Positions 9,421 to 18,591 of a DNA stretch of 64,000 nucleotides are shown piece after piece. The notes below the pieces were generated by a model, which made no database searches, had not been told where the DNA came from, and was given only the letters and a program-made list of their open reading frames with translations. Every line of letters begins with the position of its first letter. The stretch's first letter is position 1. Location: the NCBI GenBank assembly GCA_023416995.1, contig JAEZGI010000039.1, positions 124,001 through 188,000 of the forward strand, written 5' to 3'. A program made the position numbers and the translations under genes. Source of the DNA: Bacteroidota bacterium. Lineage in GTDB: Bacteria; Bacteroidota; Bacteroidia; Chitinophagales; Chitinophagaceae.

Positions 9421-10185
9421 ATGTCAATAGGCTCGCAATTGGAATTAAAAGGCATGATGGCTGTAAGTGAAGCCGTAGGTACAACGCTGCGCGAAATGCG
9501 TGCTTATGCCAAACCCGGTATGTCGACCGCGGAACTGGATGAATATGGCCGGACCGTACTGGAACGTTTCGGAGCGGGGTCGGCGCCAAAACTTACATAC
9601 GGTTTTCCCGGCTGGACCTGTATAAGTGTGAATCATGAGGTGGCACATGGAATACCTTCTCCAAAAACAATATTAAAAGAAGGCGACCTGGTTAATATAG
9701 ATGTGTCGGCCCAGTTGAATGGATTCTGGTCAGACAATGGAGGTTCATTTGTGCTGGGTGAGGATGTACATGGTCATGCTAAACTGGTGCAGGCTTCTAA
9801 AGACATACTCAGGTTGGCCATTGCAAAGGTAAAACCTGGTCTTCGCATTGCACATCTTGGCAGAACTATACAGGAAGAGGCTTCAAAAAAAGGATTTAAA
9901 GTTATTAAAAACCTGGTTGGGCATGGCATCGGCCGGGGTCTGCACGAAGCACCCAAAGAAATCCCCTGTTATTATGACCGGCTTAATATGAACCGGTTCA
10001 AAGAAAATTCAGTGGTTGCAATAGAAACATTTATTTCAACGGGATCTTCGTACGCTTATGATTCAGGAGATGGCTGGACACTCACCACACGCGATGGCAG
10101 CTATGTTGCGCAACATGAACATACGCTCGTTATCCGCAATGAAGGCGCGCTGGTGCTAACGGATAGTAACGGGATCTGGAACTAA
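9421..10185 (+). CDS. map: Type I methionine aminopeptidase
   Basis: Removes the initiator methionine from nascent proteins in the cytoplasm. The dinuclear metal site is complete: D94 and D105 (DVSAQLNGFWSD), H168 in VGHGIGRGLHE, E202 in VAIETF and E233 in QHEHT; H175 is the second active-site histidine. Length is 254 residues, typical for type Ia enzymes without the zinc-finger extension. It starts 12 bases after the acetyltransferase gene and could share its transcript. In many genomes map sits in the ribosomal protein cluster; this stand-alone copy may be a second paralogue. Confidence 0.92.
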   Translation: MSIGSQLELKGMMAVSEAVGTTLREMRAYAKPGMSTAELDEYGRTVLERFGAGSAPKLTYGFPGWTCISVNHEVAHGIPSPKTILKEGDLVNIDVSAQLNGFWSDNGGSFVLGEDVHGHAKLVQASKDILRLAIAKVKPGLRIAHLGRTIQEEASKKGFKVIKNLVGHGIGRGLHEAPKEIPCYYDRLNMNRFKENSVVAIETFISTGSSYAYDSGDGWTLTTRDGSYVAQHEHTLVIRNEGALVLTDSNGIWN

Positions 10186-10315
10186 TGCGTTAGCTGCTGA
10201 TATCATTGCCTCCCGTTCCACCAACTTATCAGGTTTGGCCCCATGGGGATTATAATAAAATAATTCATCATTTGGAAGTGCAAAACACGTTTTTCGGGAT
10301 ATTATTTCTGAGTTC

Positions 10316-10347
10316 TTTTGAGTGATTAATTCTTATCTCACTCAAAA
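10316..10347. promoter_or_regulatory. Perfect 10-base inverted repeat upstream of 10355 gene
   Basis: The arms TTTTGAGTGA (10316-10325) and TCACTCAAAA (10338-10347) are exact reverse complements around a 12-base spacer. The repeat ends seven bases before the ATG at 10355. It could be a repressor site or a leader hairpin that hides the start region. It also contains a GTG at 10322, which argues against that codon as the start. Confidence 0.5.
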
Positions 10348-10354
10348 AGAAATC

Positions 10355-10741
10355 ATGACACAACAAAAGCCTGATATTGGGGGCCTGATGGCCAAGGCGG
10401 CGAATAATACCTTAACGCTCGAAGATCGACTATTACTGGAACAGCTTCGGAAGGCTGCTTTTGAGCACGACGCCAGGACAAGAAAGTTTCCACCGGATGC
10501 AAGTCTTTATAACCCCTCCGATCCTCATTCGGTTTGGAAAAATCCAAAGTTCAGAGCCGCATATGAAGCGCAGGTTGCCGAGCCGGTTTATATGTCAAGG
10601 TCACTGAAAACAGTTTTAATTTCCATGGTAATACTTGCGATCATTACGGTAACTGGTTTATTTTACCTCACAATAACCAGTCTCAAAAATCACAAGTATC
10701 CGGCTAAGAGTGTGCCGCGTCATAACTACCGGCTTCGATGA
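10355..10741 (+). CDS. Hypothetical protein with one C-terminal membrane helix
   Basis: Unrecognised protein of 128 residues. Residues 1-85 are soluble and contain acidic and proline-rich stretches (RKFPPDASLYNPSDPHSVW). One hydrophobic helix near residues 90-112 (VLISMVILAIITVTGLFYL) is followed by a short basic tail, so the bulk is predicted to be cytoplasmic with a tail anchor. The ATG at 10355 is preferred to an in-frame GTG at 10322, which falls inside an inverted repeat. No known domain or catalytic motif is visible. Confidence 0.65.
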   Translation: MTQQKPDIGGLMAKAANNTLTLEDRLLLEQLRKAAFEHDARTRKFPPDASLYNPSDPHSVWKNPKFRAAYEAQVAEPVYMSRSLKTVLISMVILAIITVTGLFYLTITSLKNHKYPAKSVPRHNYRLR

Positions 10742-10790
10742 AGCAGGGGTATAAAAATTGAAGCTGGTAATTAAGCTATAATCAATTTTT

Positions 10791-11189
10791 ATGAACAGAA
10801 ATATCAACGCCATCCTTTTGGTTTTGGCAACGCTAATGGTTTCTTGCAGTGCAGAAAACAGGCTCAAGAGGCGGTTAACAGGTGAATGGAACATCACGCA
10901 ATACCAGGAGCAAAACCTTAATGGTGGTGGTGGAACAACCGCGAATGTGGGAACGATGACATTTTTCCGGAACGGGCGGGGAACAAAAAATCTGTCTGGC
11001 ATACCCTGGCGCCAGAACATAAATGAGGGTCGGGAGTTCCGTTGGCAGAACAGCGATGCATCAGTCACTATCTTTGATCAGAATTCGATCTTCGCGAAAT
11101 CATGGATCATCACGGTCAATAAAAAGAAACGCCAGGAATGGAAATCTACCGACAGAGGCAATATCCAGGTGATGGAGCTTCGTCGTTAA
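10791..11189 (+). CDS. Small lipoprotein with lipocalin-like fold pattern
   Basis: Exported lipoprotein of 132 residues. The signal peptide ends in the lipobox MVSC, making Cys19 the lipidated residue. The mature part has alternating beta-strand pattern beginning LTGEWNITQYQ and including TFFRNGRGT, which resembles the small lipocalin-like domains common in Bacteroidota lipoproteins. Function is unknown. It is convergent with the next gene, whose stop lies four bases away. Confidence 0.7.
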   Translation: MNRNINAILLVLATLMVSCSAENRLKRRLTGEWNITQYQEQNLNGGGGTTANVGTMTFFRNGRGTKNLSGIPWRQNINEGREFRWQNSDASVTIFDQNSIFAKSWIITVNKKKRQEWKSTDRGNIQVMELRR

Positions 11190-11192
11190 AAA

Positions 11193-11738
11193 TCAATCCT
11201 CCTTCGCTCCCTTTTCACCGGTAAACCAATGTTCCTTGTTTTTAAACAGAACATTGAAAGTCGTAAGCGTGCCATAAACCCTGGTGATATATTGTTGGAG
11301 ATTTACTTTGTCTTCATCTGTCAGGGTCTTATGTGCATTGATTTGTTGTTCCAGCACGCGGATCCTGTCGCGCAACATCACAATTTTATGGAAGAACACA
11401 TCAATTGGAATCTCTTTCGGTTTTTGACCTTTATCTTTAGGTTGTAACAACATGGTTCCTCCTACCCAGCGATCGCCAAGTGGCACTATTTCATTTACAT
11501 TGCCCCAAAGACGAAGAATTTTGAGCAACGATTTTTCAAGATCGGAGGTTGTCTCTAATTCAACGCTTACATTTTCCGGAATAATTTCGTCGAGTTGGTT
11601 ATCGGTTTTATCGATTTCCATTATCCCGTGATTGATAAATGATATAATATAAGCTGCATATTTGATACTGACAATTACGCCGGGTCCATACTGAGTATGT
11701 TGCAACCGGGTTCCGATTCCGAGTGTGAGTTGATCCAT
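11193..11738 (-). CDS. Conserved hypothetical protein with N-terminal UvrD-tail-like motif
   Basis: Soluble protein of 181 residues with no signal peptide. Residues 1-30 read LGIGTRLQHTQYGPGVIVSI, which resembles the small Tudor-like beta-barrel (V-H-FGxGxV) found at the C-terminus of UvrD/PcrA helicases and in CarD-type RNA polymerase binders. The remainder is alpha-helical and charged, with a likely coiled coil (RDRIRVLEQQINAHKTLTDE) near residues 120-140. I do not recognise a catalytic site. The gene lies nine bases downstream of the next minus-strand gene, so the two probably form an operon. A nucleic-acid or polymerase contact is inference only. Confidence 0.65.
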   Translation of the reverse strand: MDQLTLGIGTRLQHTQYGPGVIVSIKYAAYIISFINHGIMEIDKTDNQLDEIIPENVSVELETTSDLEKSLLKILRLWGNVNEIVPLGDRWVGGTMLLQPKDKGQKPKEIPIDVFFHKIVMLRDRIRVLEQQINAHKTLTDEDKVNLQQYITRVYGTLTTFNVLFKNKEHWFTGEKGAKED

Positions 11739-11747
11739 AAACTGAAA

Positions 11748-12524
11748 TTAGTTGTTATTCTCTTCGCGGCGAAAAGGTCCCATCATTTTTCTGACGCGCA
11801 TGAAACGCTCGTAAGACAGTTTGATATAAGACTGAAACTCGTAATCCGTGCTGTACTGTACAAATTCGAGTTCGGGTTTATATTTCACCATAAATGTATC
11901 CAGATCAGTTCCTCTGAGCCCGGTTAGTTTTATCACCAGGGCCCGACTGAATCTATGATAAATAAACCGGTCTTCTTCTTCGCGCAACAAGCGGTCCTGG
12001 AAGGCCAGCATTCTTCTATTCTTGCGGAAGTTGAACATGCCAATGAGCTCATTAATGTCAAGTCCCACACCTGCACCTGAACCAGGTGCAATGGAGGTCC
12101 CGAAACCGGGTTTTCGGAAATCGAATGCTTTGGCGTAGTCTTCGCGATTTTGAATAGAGTCGCGTTTATAACTTGGGGGCATTACGCGTACAGGACGCAG
12201 TTCCGCAACATTTACGTGAAGCAGAATTTCAAAATTGAGTGTATTGGGGATGGTACTTACAGCGTATTTGGGCGTTGGTTTGTTGAGATAGGAGAACCAG
12301 ATCGAATCCCCGTCGTTCACCAGGATACTATATCTGCCGGTGGTATCTGTCACCGTCCCTTTTCCTGAGGTAGTCAGAACAGTTACGGAAGGGAGGGCAG
12401 ACTTGCCGGAGATATCGTATACTTTACCCGATATACGCATCTGCTGCCCGTGTAAACCTATACCCAGCGTAAGCAGAAGAACTACTAAAATTAAAAGCCG
12501 AAAAGTAAAATTACCCCGATACAA
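11748..12524 (-). CDS. Exported protein with carboxypeptidase-like regulatory domain
   Basis: A 258-residue exported protein. The signal peptide covers about residues 1-26 (LLILVVLLLTLGIGLHGQQ). Residues 30-110 form a CarboxypepD_reg-like beta sandwich (ISGKVYDISGKSALPSVTV, TDTTGRYSI). The C-terminal 130 residues are basic and helical with no motif I recognise. Such stand-alone proteins are frequent in Bacteroidota, where the same domain also begins TonB-dependent receptors; this one has no beta-barrel. Cell-envelope location is likely; function unknown. Confidence 0.75.
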   Translation of the reverse strand: MYRGNFTFRLLILVVLLLTLGIGLHGQQMRISGKVYDISGKSALPSVTVLTTSGKGTVTDTTGRYSILVNDGDSIWFSYLNKPTPKYAVSTIPNTLNFEILLHVNVAELRPVRVMPPSYKRDSIQNREDYAKAFDFRKPGFGTSIAPGSGAGVGLDINELIGMFNFRKNRRMLAFQDRLLREEEDRFIYHRFSRALVIKLTGLRGTDLDTFMVKYKPELEFVQYSTDYEFQSYIKLSYERFMRVRKMMGPFRREENNN

Positions 12525-12793
12525 GATCCTGTTTTGAAATGTGATATTAGCTTAACCTCACGAATATCGGGCCGCTCGACCAGCTTTTTAACTCTTTTTT
12601 CAGGCCCGGTTCAAAGAAAGGTTCTGTCATTGGATGAAAGTTCCCGGCTTTTCATGAGCTACCCCTCGCCTACAGGCGATAGCTTCCGGGTGTTAACAGT
12701 AGAATTCGCTTTTCAAAAAGTGGCCCGGGGTTTTCGGCGGCCCAGGGTTGTTCAAATACAGGCCACCGCTTTTCAACCATGGCTCCCGCGCTT

Positions 12794-13375
12794 TCAAAGA
12801 AAAGTTTCCGGTGCCGTGACCAGTTTTTCGATCACCAGCGGGAAATGTTTGTGCTCCAGTTGATGGATGCGTGCAGCCAGCGTTTCGGGTGTGTCGTCGG
12901 GCTCTACGGGGCAGGCCACTTGCAAGATCGTTTTCCCTTCGTCGTAAACTTCATTGACAAAATGGATACTGATACCGGATTCTTTTTCACCGGCAGCTAT
13001 CACCGCCTCATGGACCCGGGCGCCATACATACCCTTGCCGCCGAATTTTGGTAGCAGGGCAGGATGGATGTTGACGATCTTTCCAGGGAAACTTCTTACT
13101 ATCGCTTCCGGAACTTTCCAGAGGAAGCCAGCCAACACAATGAAGTCAATCCGGGCGTTTTTTAGTTCTGGCAGGTAGGCATCGCCATCAAAAAATCGGG
13201 ATTTTTCGATCATCAACACCGGCACAGCCGCATTTTTCGCTATCGTAAGTACACCAGCTCCCTGTTTATTACACACCACCAATGCAATGCGGGCAGTATT
13301 ATGATCCTTGAAATGTTCGATGATCCTGGCGGCATTTGAACCGGCACCCGATGCAAAGATTGCAATATTCTTCAT
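12794..13375 (-). CDS. purN: Phosphoribosylglycinamide formyltransferase
   Basis: Third step of purine synthesis: transfers a formyl group from 10-formyl-tetrahydrofolate to GAR. The N-terminal phosphate loop IFASGAGSNAARI, the catalytic histidine in NIHPALLPKFGGKGMYG and the GISIHFVNEVYDEGKTI segment are all present. Length of 193 residues is slightly below the usual 200-210 but the domain is complete. The region after its stop, 12525-12793, has no recognisable gene. A TAnnTTTG element lies four bases before the ATG, suggesting a leaderless transcript. Confidence 0.93.
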   Translation of the reverse strand: MKNIAIFASGAGSNAARIIEHFKDHNTARIALVVCNKQGAGVLTIAKNAAVPVLMIEKSRFFDGDAYLPELKNARIDFIVLAGFLWKVPEAIVRSFPGKIVNIHPALLPKFGGKGMYGARVHEAVIAAGEKESGISIHFVNEVYDEGKTILQVACPVEPDDTPETLAARIHQLEHKHFPLVIEKLVTAPETFL

Positions 13376-13379
13376 GGGT

Positions 13380-13387
13380 CAAAGCTA
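13380..13387 (-). promoter_or_regulatory. Putative -7 element of purN
   Basis: On the minus strand TAGCTTTG matches TAnnTTTG and is followed after four bases by the purN ATG. A transcript starting at the usual distance from this element would have almost no leader. Confidence 0.45.
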
Positions 13388-13403
13388 ATGGCAAATACCG
13401 AAA

Positions 13404-13691
13404 TCATGACAGCCTGCGGCCGGTAATACGGGCGAACAATTTTTTTTGATATTGCCAGAAAAATTGAAATTGTCCGAAGGGAACGCTCACCAGCATCACG
13501 CAAACCGGCCAGAGAAGTGTTACGACAATCACATAAATCACCCAGTAAATCACCTGGTTCTCTATTCCGAAAAGAGGCATCAGCTTTTTTGCGAGGAAAC
13601 CGGTAAGACTTCCGCCAATGGCAAAAACAAAAAGAATCAGGGCGAACCGCAGTCCACTGACGCCCCATTTATCCTGTAATCGACGGAACAT
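13404..13691 (-). CDS. DUF6787-like small membrane protein
   Basis: Membrane protein of 95 residues with two hydrophobic helices (LRFALILFVFAIGGSLTGFL and VIYWVIYVIVVTLLWPV). The start MFRRLQDKWGVSGLR and the VSVPFGQFQFFWQYQKKL segment match a small family restricted to Bacteroidota that I know as DUF6787. Function unknown. It is transcribed in the same direction as purN and lies 28 bases upstream of it, so they may be cotranscribed. Confidence 0.78.
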   Translation of the reverse strand: MFRRLQDKWGVSGLRFALILFVFAIGGSLTGFLAKKLMPLFGIENQVIYWVIYVIVVTLLWPVCVMLVSVPFGQFQFFWQYQKKLFARITGRRLS

Positions 13692-13878
13692 AATTATCGC
13701 TTAATTACTTACTTAACAGGTAAATATCGGGTATTTCCGAATTCGAGCAGTGGGGATAACCTATATCCGATGAGCCAAATTGACAAAAACATGACATATT
13801 ACCTGAAATATATTAAAAATTGAGGTCAAGTTTCGCTGAAACCCGCGCCCAGCTTGACTCAAAAAAATTTATCTGATG

Positions 13879-13911
13879 TTGATATAATGTTAAAATCCTG
13901 ACTTATTTTTG
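13879..13911 (+). promoter_or_regulatory. Putative promoter of the act-cox respiratory operon
   Basis: TATTTTTG at 13904-13911 matches the -7 consensus TAnnTTTG, and a TTG at 13879-13881 sits 22 bases upstream as a possible -33 box. Transcription would start near 13916, giving a leader of about 45 bases before the actA ATG at 13961. Confidence 0.5.
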
Positions 13912-13960
13912 CAGCCAATTCAGGAAATTTTTCCACATAATTTCATCATATTCAATTGAT

Positions 13961-15238
13961 ATGATTGACCAGAGACGAGTCGCAAGCAAAGCTATTTTAT
14001 CCTTACTATTTCTCACGTTATTGTCATTCGGTAATAAGTTGTCGGCTCAGGACGGTAAAGCCCTGTTCCAGGTAAATTGTGCATCTTGTCATGGCGTATT
14101 GAAAAAAGGTTCAGGACCTGCTCTCACAGGATTTGAAAGCCGTGGTCCGTGGTCGGACAGACAAAAGTTGTATGATTGGGTTCATAACCCTGCAAAGTTC
14201 ATGCAAACTGACCCCTATACTGCTGGTTTGAAACAACAGTATGGTGTGGTGATGACTGCATTCCCTTCGCTCACCACTGCCGAGATTGACGCTATCGCTG
14301 ATTATATCAACAGCGTAAAACCTGCGCCTGCTGGTGGTCAGGGTGGTGATCCAAGCACCCCGGGAAATGACGCTGGCAAATACGGTGCAAGTGATAATGC
14401 AATTCTCTACGGGGTTCTTACCCTCATTCTTGCAGTGATTGCGCTGGTAATGCTGCAGGTTAACAGCAACCTCCGCAAACTGGCGGACGAAAAAGAAGGT
14501 GTCCGTTCAAACGAACCGATTCCATTCTACCGTAACAAAACTTATATCACGCTGCTTACACTGATCCTGTTTGTAATAGGTGGATTTTTTGTCGTGAAAG
14601 GTGCCATAGGCCTCGGTCGTAACAAAGGCTATCAACCGGAACAACCTATCTACTTCTCACACGCGGTTCACCCGGGCCAAAACCAGATCAACTGTCTGTA
14701 CTGTCATGGTCCTGCACTGGAAGGCAAACAGGCTACCATTCCTTCGGTGAATGTTTGTATGAACTGTCACATGAACATTTCGGAATATTCTGGTCCTGCT
14801 ATCTATAAAGAAGATGGAACAGAGGTTAACGGAACTGCTGAGATCAGAAAACTGTATGACTATGCAGGCTGGGATCCTGAGCAAGGTAAATATGTAAAAG
14901 AGGGCCGCCCTATTCCATGGGTAAAACTGCACCAGTTGCCTGATCACGTTTATTTCAATCACTCACAGCATACCAAAGCCGGACAGGTTCAGTGTCAGAC
15001 CTGTCATGGTGAGATCACCAAGATGCACGAAGTACACCAGGCTTCCGATCTGAGCATGGGCTGGTGCGTTAACTGTCATCGTGAAACCAATGTAAATTTT
15101 GTAGATTCCTCAGGAAACGGTGGTAACAAATTCTACAGCATTTACGAAAGGTATCATAACGAAATCAAGTCGAAGCAAAGAGACAGTGTAACTGTTCAGG
15201 AAATTGGCGGACTTGATTGTCAAAAATGTCACTATTAA
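13961..15238 (+). CDS. actA: Alternative complex III multiheme cytochrome c subunit A
   Basis: Periplasmic multiheme cytochrome of the quinol:cytochrome c/oxidase oxidoreductase called alternative complex III. After a signal peptide ending in LSAQ there are six CxxCH heme sites, near residues 40, 245, 266, 345, 369 and 421. The first belongs to a separate N-terminal monoheme cytochrome c domain (CASCHG). Two hydrophobic helices follow near residues 147-165 and 193-213, and then five c3-like hemes. Length is 425 residues. It is the first gene of actABCDEF. The N-terminal heme domain is an addition to the pentaheme form described for classical ActA. Confidence 0.9.
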   Translation: MIDQRRVASKAILSLLFLTLLSFGNKLSAQDGKALFQVNCASCHGVLKKGSGPALTGFESRGPWSDRQKLYDWVHNPAKFMQTDPYTAGLKQQYGVVMTAFPSLTTAEIDAIADYINSVKPAPAGGQGGDPSTPGNDAGKYGASDNAILYGVLTLILAVIALVMLQVNSNLRKLADEKEGVRSNEPIPFYRNKTYITLLTLILFVIGGFFVVKGAIGLGRNKGYQPEQPIYFSHAVHPGQNQINCLYCHGPALEGKQATIPSVNVCMNCHMNISEYSGPAIYKEDGTEVNGTAEIRKLYDYAGWDPEQGKYVKEGRPIPWVKLHQLPDHVYFNHSQHTKAGQVQCQTCHGEITKMHEVHQASDLSMGWCVNCHRETNVNFVDSSGNGGNKFYSIYERYHNEIKSKQRDSVTVQEIGGLDCQKCHY

Positions 15239-15339
15239 GATTTCACCCGGAATTGTATTGGGAGGCCTTGCCGGCTAACCCGGCTGATAGTACCCATACA
15301 ATTTCAAAACGATTTTCAAATTTTTCAAACCGATAATAA

Positions 15340-18300
15340 ATGGCTAACAAAAAGTACTGGCAGAGTTTTGGCGAGCTCAAAAGATCTGAAGCACACAAAA
15401 AGCTGTCGGAAAATGAATTTCAGGAAGATTTACCTTTTGTTGCTGAAGACGGAAAAGATCTTGGCTCAGACGGTACTTCACGCCGGGACTTTTTGAAATA
15501 TATGGGGTTCACCACAGCGGCGGCAATGGCTGCTAGTTGTGAAACACCTGTACACAAAATGGTTCCTTACCTGAACAAACCGCAGGATATGGTTCCTGGT
15601 GTTGCTGACTGGTACGCTACTACCTATGTCAGCGCCGGCGAAGCTGTTCCTGTTATTGCCAAGGTTCGTGATGGCAGACCCATTAAAATAGAAGGTAACA
15701 CGCTTTCTTCCCTTACAAAAGGATCTACCTCTGCCCGTGTTCAGGCATCCGTACTCGATTTGTACGACACGGCCCGTATCCGCTTCCCAATGTCAGGCGG
15801 TCACGCAATCAGCTATGATGATCTGGATAAAAAACTGGCCGCAGAAATGACTGCACCAGTTGTGCTGTTAACTTCTACCATTACTTCTCCTTCTACCAAA
15901 GAACTTATAAAGAATTTCCTGGCCAAAGATCCTGCAAACAGGCACATCCAGTTTGATGCAGTTTCTTACAGCGGTATGCTGCTGGCAAACCAGGAATCTT
16001 ACGGACGGAAAGAAATTCCTTCTTACCAGCTGCAGAATGCTAAAGTGATCGTAAGTCTGGGTGCTGATTTCCTCGGTACCTGGCTTAACTCGATTGAACT
16101 GCAGAAGGGTTATACTGCCGGCAGAAAAATCAATCAGGCAAACCCGGAAATGAGCAAACATTTCCAGTTTGAAAGTATGATGAGTATGACCGGCGCTAAT
16201 GCTGATGAAAGATTCACACACCGTCCTTCAGAGACTGGTGTTGTGGCTGCAGCATTATTATCTGCGGTTAACGGTCAGGGAGCCACCGGTGTTGAAGGCA
16301 AACTGAAAGCCGGTGTTGAAAAAGTTGCAAAAGAACTTATCGCAAATCGTGGTCGTGCAGTGGTATTCAGCGGTAGCAATAATAAAGATGTACAGGTTAT
16401 TGTAAATGCTATCAACGAAGCCATCGGAGCAAATGGTACCACTATTAACTGGTCAGCACCTTTGCTTGGTTACCAGGGTATTGATAGCGATATGACCGGG
16501 CTGGTTTCTGAAATGGAAGCTGGTCGTGTCAGCACACTACTTGTTTATGGAGTAAATCCAGCTTACGAATATTTTGATGGCGAACGTTTCAAAAAAGCGC
16601 TTGCAAAAGTAAAAACCACCGTTTCTTTCAACGATAGGAACGATGAAACTACTGAGCTGTGCAAATACGTTCTGCCTGCACCACATTTTCTTGAAAGCTG
16701 GGGTGATGCTGAAATCAAGACTGGTTATTTCAGTATGATTCAGCCCACCATTTACCCGCTGTTCAAGACCAGGCCCTTCCAGGATTCATTATTAAAATGG
16801 ACCGGTTCTGCTGACAACTACGAAACATACTTCAGAAATTACTGGACAACCCGTCTAGGTGGACAGAATGGTTTAAATAAAGCATTACAGGAAGGTATCG
16901 TTGAACCTGCTTCGCCTGCTACTTCAGGTGCTTCTTTCAACGGTGGTACAGTTGCTGCTTCCGTAGCTGCGGTTGCCGGTCTCAGAAAAAACAGCAAATG
17001 GGAGATCCAGGTTTATCAAAAAGTCGGAATCGGCGATGGTAAACAAGGTAACAACCCGTGGTTACAGGAATTACCGGATCCGATCACCAAAGCTACCTGG
17101 GACAACTACGCTATCGTATCTCCCCAGTTTGCGAAGGAAGTATTGAATATCGACCTGAATAACCAGGGACAGGCGGACGACTACGAAGTATTTATGACCA
17201 AACCGGTTATAAAGCTGAAGGTAGGCGCTAAGGAAATGAATATCCCGGTACTGATTATTCCTGGTACCCAGGCAAATACAATCGCGGTTGCCGTAGGTTA
17301 TGGAAGACATAGCAACAAAAAAGAAGATACCAGTAAAAATCTCGGCCGTGCCATCGCTGGCATTGGACAGAATGCATACCCGTTCCTTTCTTTCTCAGGA
17401 GGAACCGTTAACTGGAACGCGGCCGACGCGACAGTTGAATACCTGAAAGGTGAAAAATACGAAGTGGCTCAAACTCAGACTCACAATAGCTATGAGGGTC
17501 GCCATGAAGTGATAAAAGAATTCACTCTCAACGATATCAAACAAAACCCTGAGATCGTAAGGGAAGAGCGTAACGCTGAACTTGCGGCTTATGGTGGAAT
17601 TGAGAAGTTTGAAAAAGAAGGAACGCTGTACCCGGTTTATGACCGTCCTGGAATTAAGTGGGGAATGGCGATCGACATGAATGCATGTTATGGTTGCGGT
17701 GCTTGCGTTGTAGCCTGTCATGCAGAAAATAACGTACCGGTTGTTGGTAAAAGTGAGGTATTGCGTTTCCATGATATGCACTGGCTTCGGATCGACAGGT
17801 ATTACTCAGCCGCCAACAACAATGTTGACGACGCTGATGGTGTGCAGGTGATCTTCCAGCCAATGCTTTGCCAGCATTGTGATAATGCGCCATGCGAAAA
17901 CGTTTGCCCGGTAGCTGCAACAAGTCACAGTAGCGAAGGCGTAAACATGATGACCTATAACCGTTGTATCGGTACCAGGTATTGCGGAAATAACTGTCCT
18001 TATAAAGTACGTCGTTTCAACTGGGCTGATTATACCGGTGCTGATAGTTTCGCTGATAACCAGCTGACCTCAGGTGTTGGTAAACTTGATCCTGCAGTAT
18101 TTGCAATGAACGATGATCTTACCCGTATGGTATTGAATCCTGATGTTACCGTCCGGAGCCGTGGGGTAATTGAAAAATGTAGCTTCTGCGCACAAAGAAC
18201 ACAGGAAGGTAAACTCAGAGCAAAAAAAGAAAACAGGGTACTTACTGATGCAGATGTAAAAACAGCTTGTCAGCAGGCTTGCGCAGGTGATTGTATCGTG

Positions 18301-18519
18301 TTCGGTAATGCAAACGATCCTGAAAGTGAAGTAAGCAGGGTGAGAAGAGAGAATGCAAACCGCGCGTTCTATTCACTTGAACAAATTCATACAATGCCGA
18401 ACGTAACGTACCTGGCGAAGATCCGTAATACGGAGCACATCAGTGCGCACGCTGCGAATGCAGAACATATGCCTGGTCCTGCCGAAACCGGTAAAGGACA
18501 CGAGGGAGGACAACATTGA
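15340..18519 (+). CDS. actB: Alternative complex III iron-sulfur subunit B
   Basis: Large periplasmic subunit of 1059 residues, a fusion of a molybdopterin-oxidoreductase-like domain (about 80-740) and a ferredoxin-like domain (about 770-1010). A Tat-type motif SRRDFLK is at residues 47-53, unusually far from the N-terminus as in other ActB proteins. Four cysteine clusters are visible, starting CYGCGACVVACH near residue 782, then CQHCDNAPCENVCPV, CIGTRYCGNNCP and CSFCAQRT with CQQACAGDC. In known ActB they hold one 3Fe-4S and three 4Fe-4S clusters, and the Mo domain is empty. The tail is His-rich. Confidence 0.93.
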   Translation: MANKKYWQSFGELKRSEAHKKLSENEFQEDLPFVAEDGKDLGSDGTSRRDFLKYMGFTTAAAMAASCETPVHKMVPYLNKPQDMVPGVADWYATTYVSAGEAVPVIAKVRDGRPIKIEGNTLSSLTKGSTSARVQASVLDLYDTARIRFPMSGGHAISYDDLDKKLAAEMTAPVVLLTSTITSPSTKELIKNFLAKDPANRHIQFDAVSYSGMLLANQESYGRKEIPSYQLQNAKVIVSLGADFLGTWLNSIELQKGYTAGRKINQANPEMSKHFQFESMMSMTGANADERFTHRPSETGVVAAALLSAVNGQGATGVEGKLKAGVEKVAKELIANRGRAVVFSGSNNKDVQVIVNAINEAIGANGTTINWSAPLLGYQGIDSDMTGLVSEMEAGRVSTLLVYGVNPAYEYFDGERFKKALAKVKTTVSFNDRNDETTELCKYVLPAPHFLESWGDAEIKTGYFSMIQPTIYPLFKTRPFQDSLLKWTGSADNYETYFRNYWTTRLGGQNGLNKALQEGIVEPASPATSGASFNGGTVAASVAAVAGLRKNSKWEIQVYQKVGIGDGKQGNNPWLQELPDPITKATWDNYAIVSPQFAKEVLNIDLNNQGQADDYEVFMTKPVIKLKVGAKEMNIPVLIIPGTQANTIAVAVGYGRHSNKKEDTSKNLGRAIAGIGQNAYPFLSFSGGTVNWNAADATVEYLKGEKYEVAQTQTHNSYEGRHEVIKEFTLNDIKQNPEIVREERNAELAAYGGIEKFEKEGTLYPVYDRPGIKWGMAIDMNACYGCGACVVACHAENNVPVVGKSEVLRFHDMHWLRIDRYYSAANNNVDDADGVQVIFQPMLCQHCDNAPCENVCPVAATSHSSEGVNMMTYNRCIGTRYCGNNCPYKVRRFNWADYTGADSFADNQLTSGVGKLDPAVFAMNDDLTRMVLNPDVTVRSRGVIEKCSFCAQRTQEGKLRAKKENRVLTDADVKTACQQACAGDCIVFGNANDPESEVSRVRRENANRAFYSLEQIHTMPNVTYLAKIRNTEHISAHAANAEHMPGPAETGKGHEGGQH

Positions 18520-18591
18520 TTTTAATCGGATAAACAGTAAAATACCGGGCCTTTTCGGCACACAGCTGACCGGGCTAAAATTTTAGAAAAT

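Noticed and set aside
12534..12863. Possible plus-strand gene in the gap before purN
   Set aside because: It overlaps the end of purN on the other strand, has no domain or promoter, and a composition unlike the other genes. A 27-codon minus-strand frame at 12547-12630 was also too short to support.
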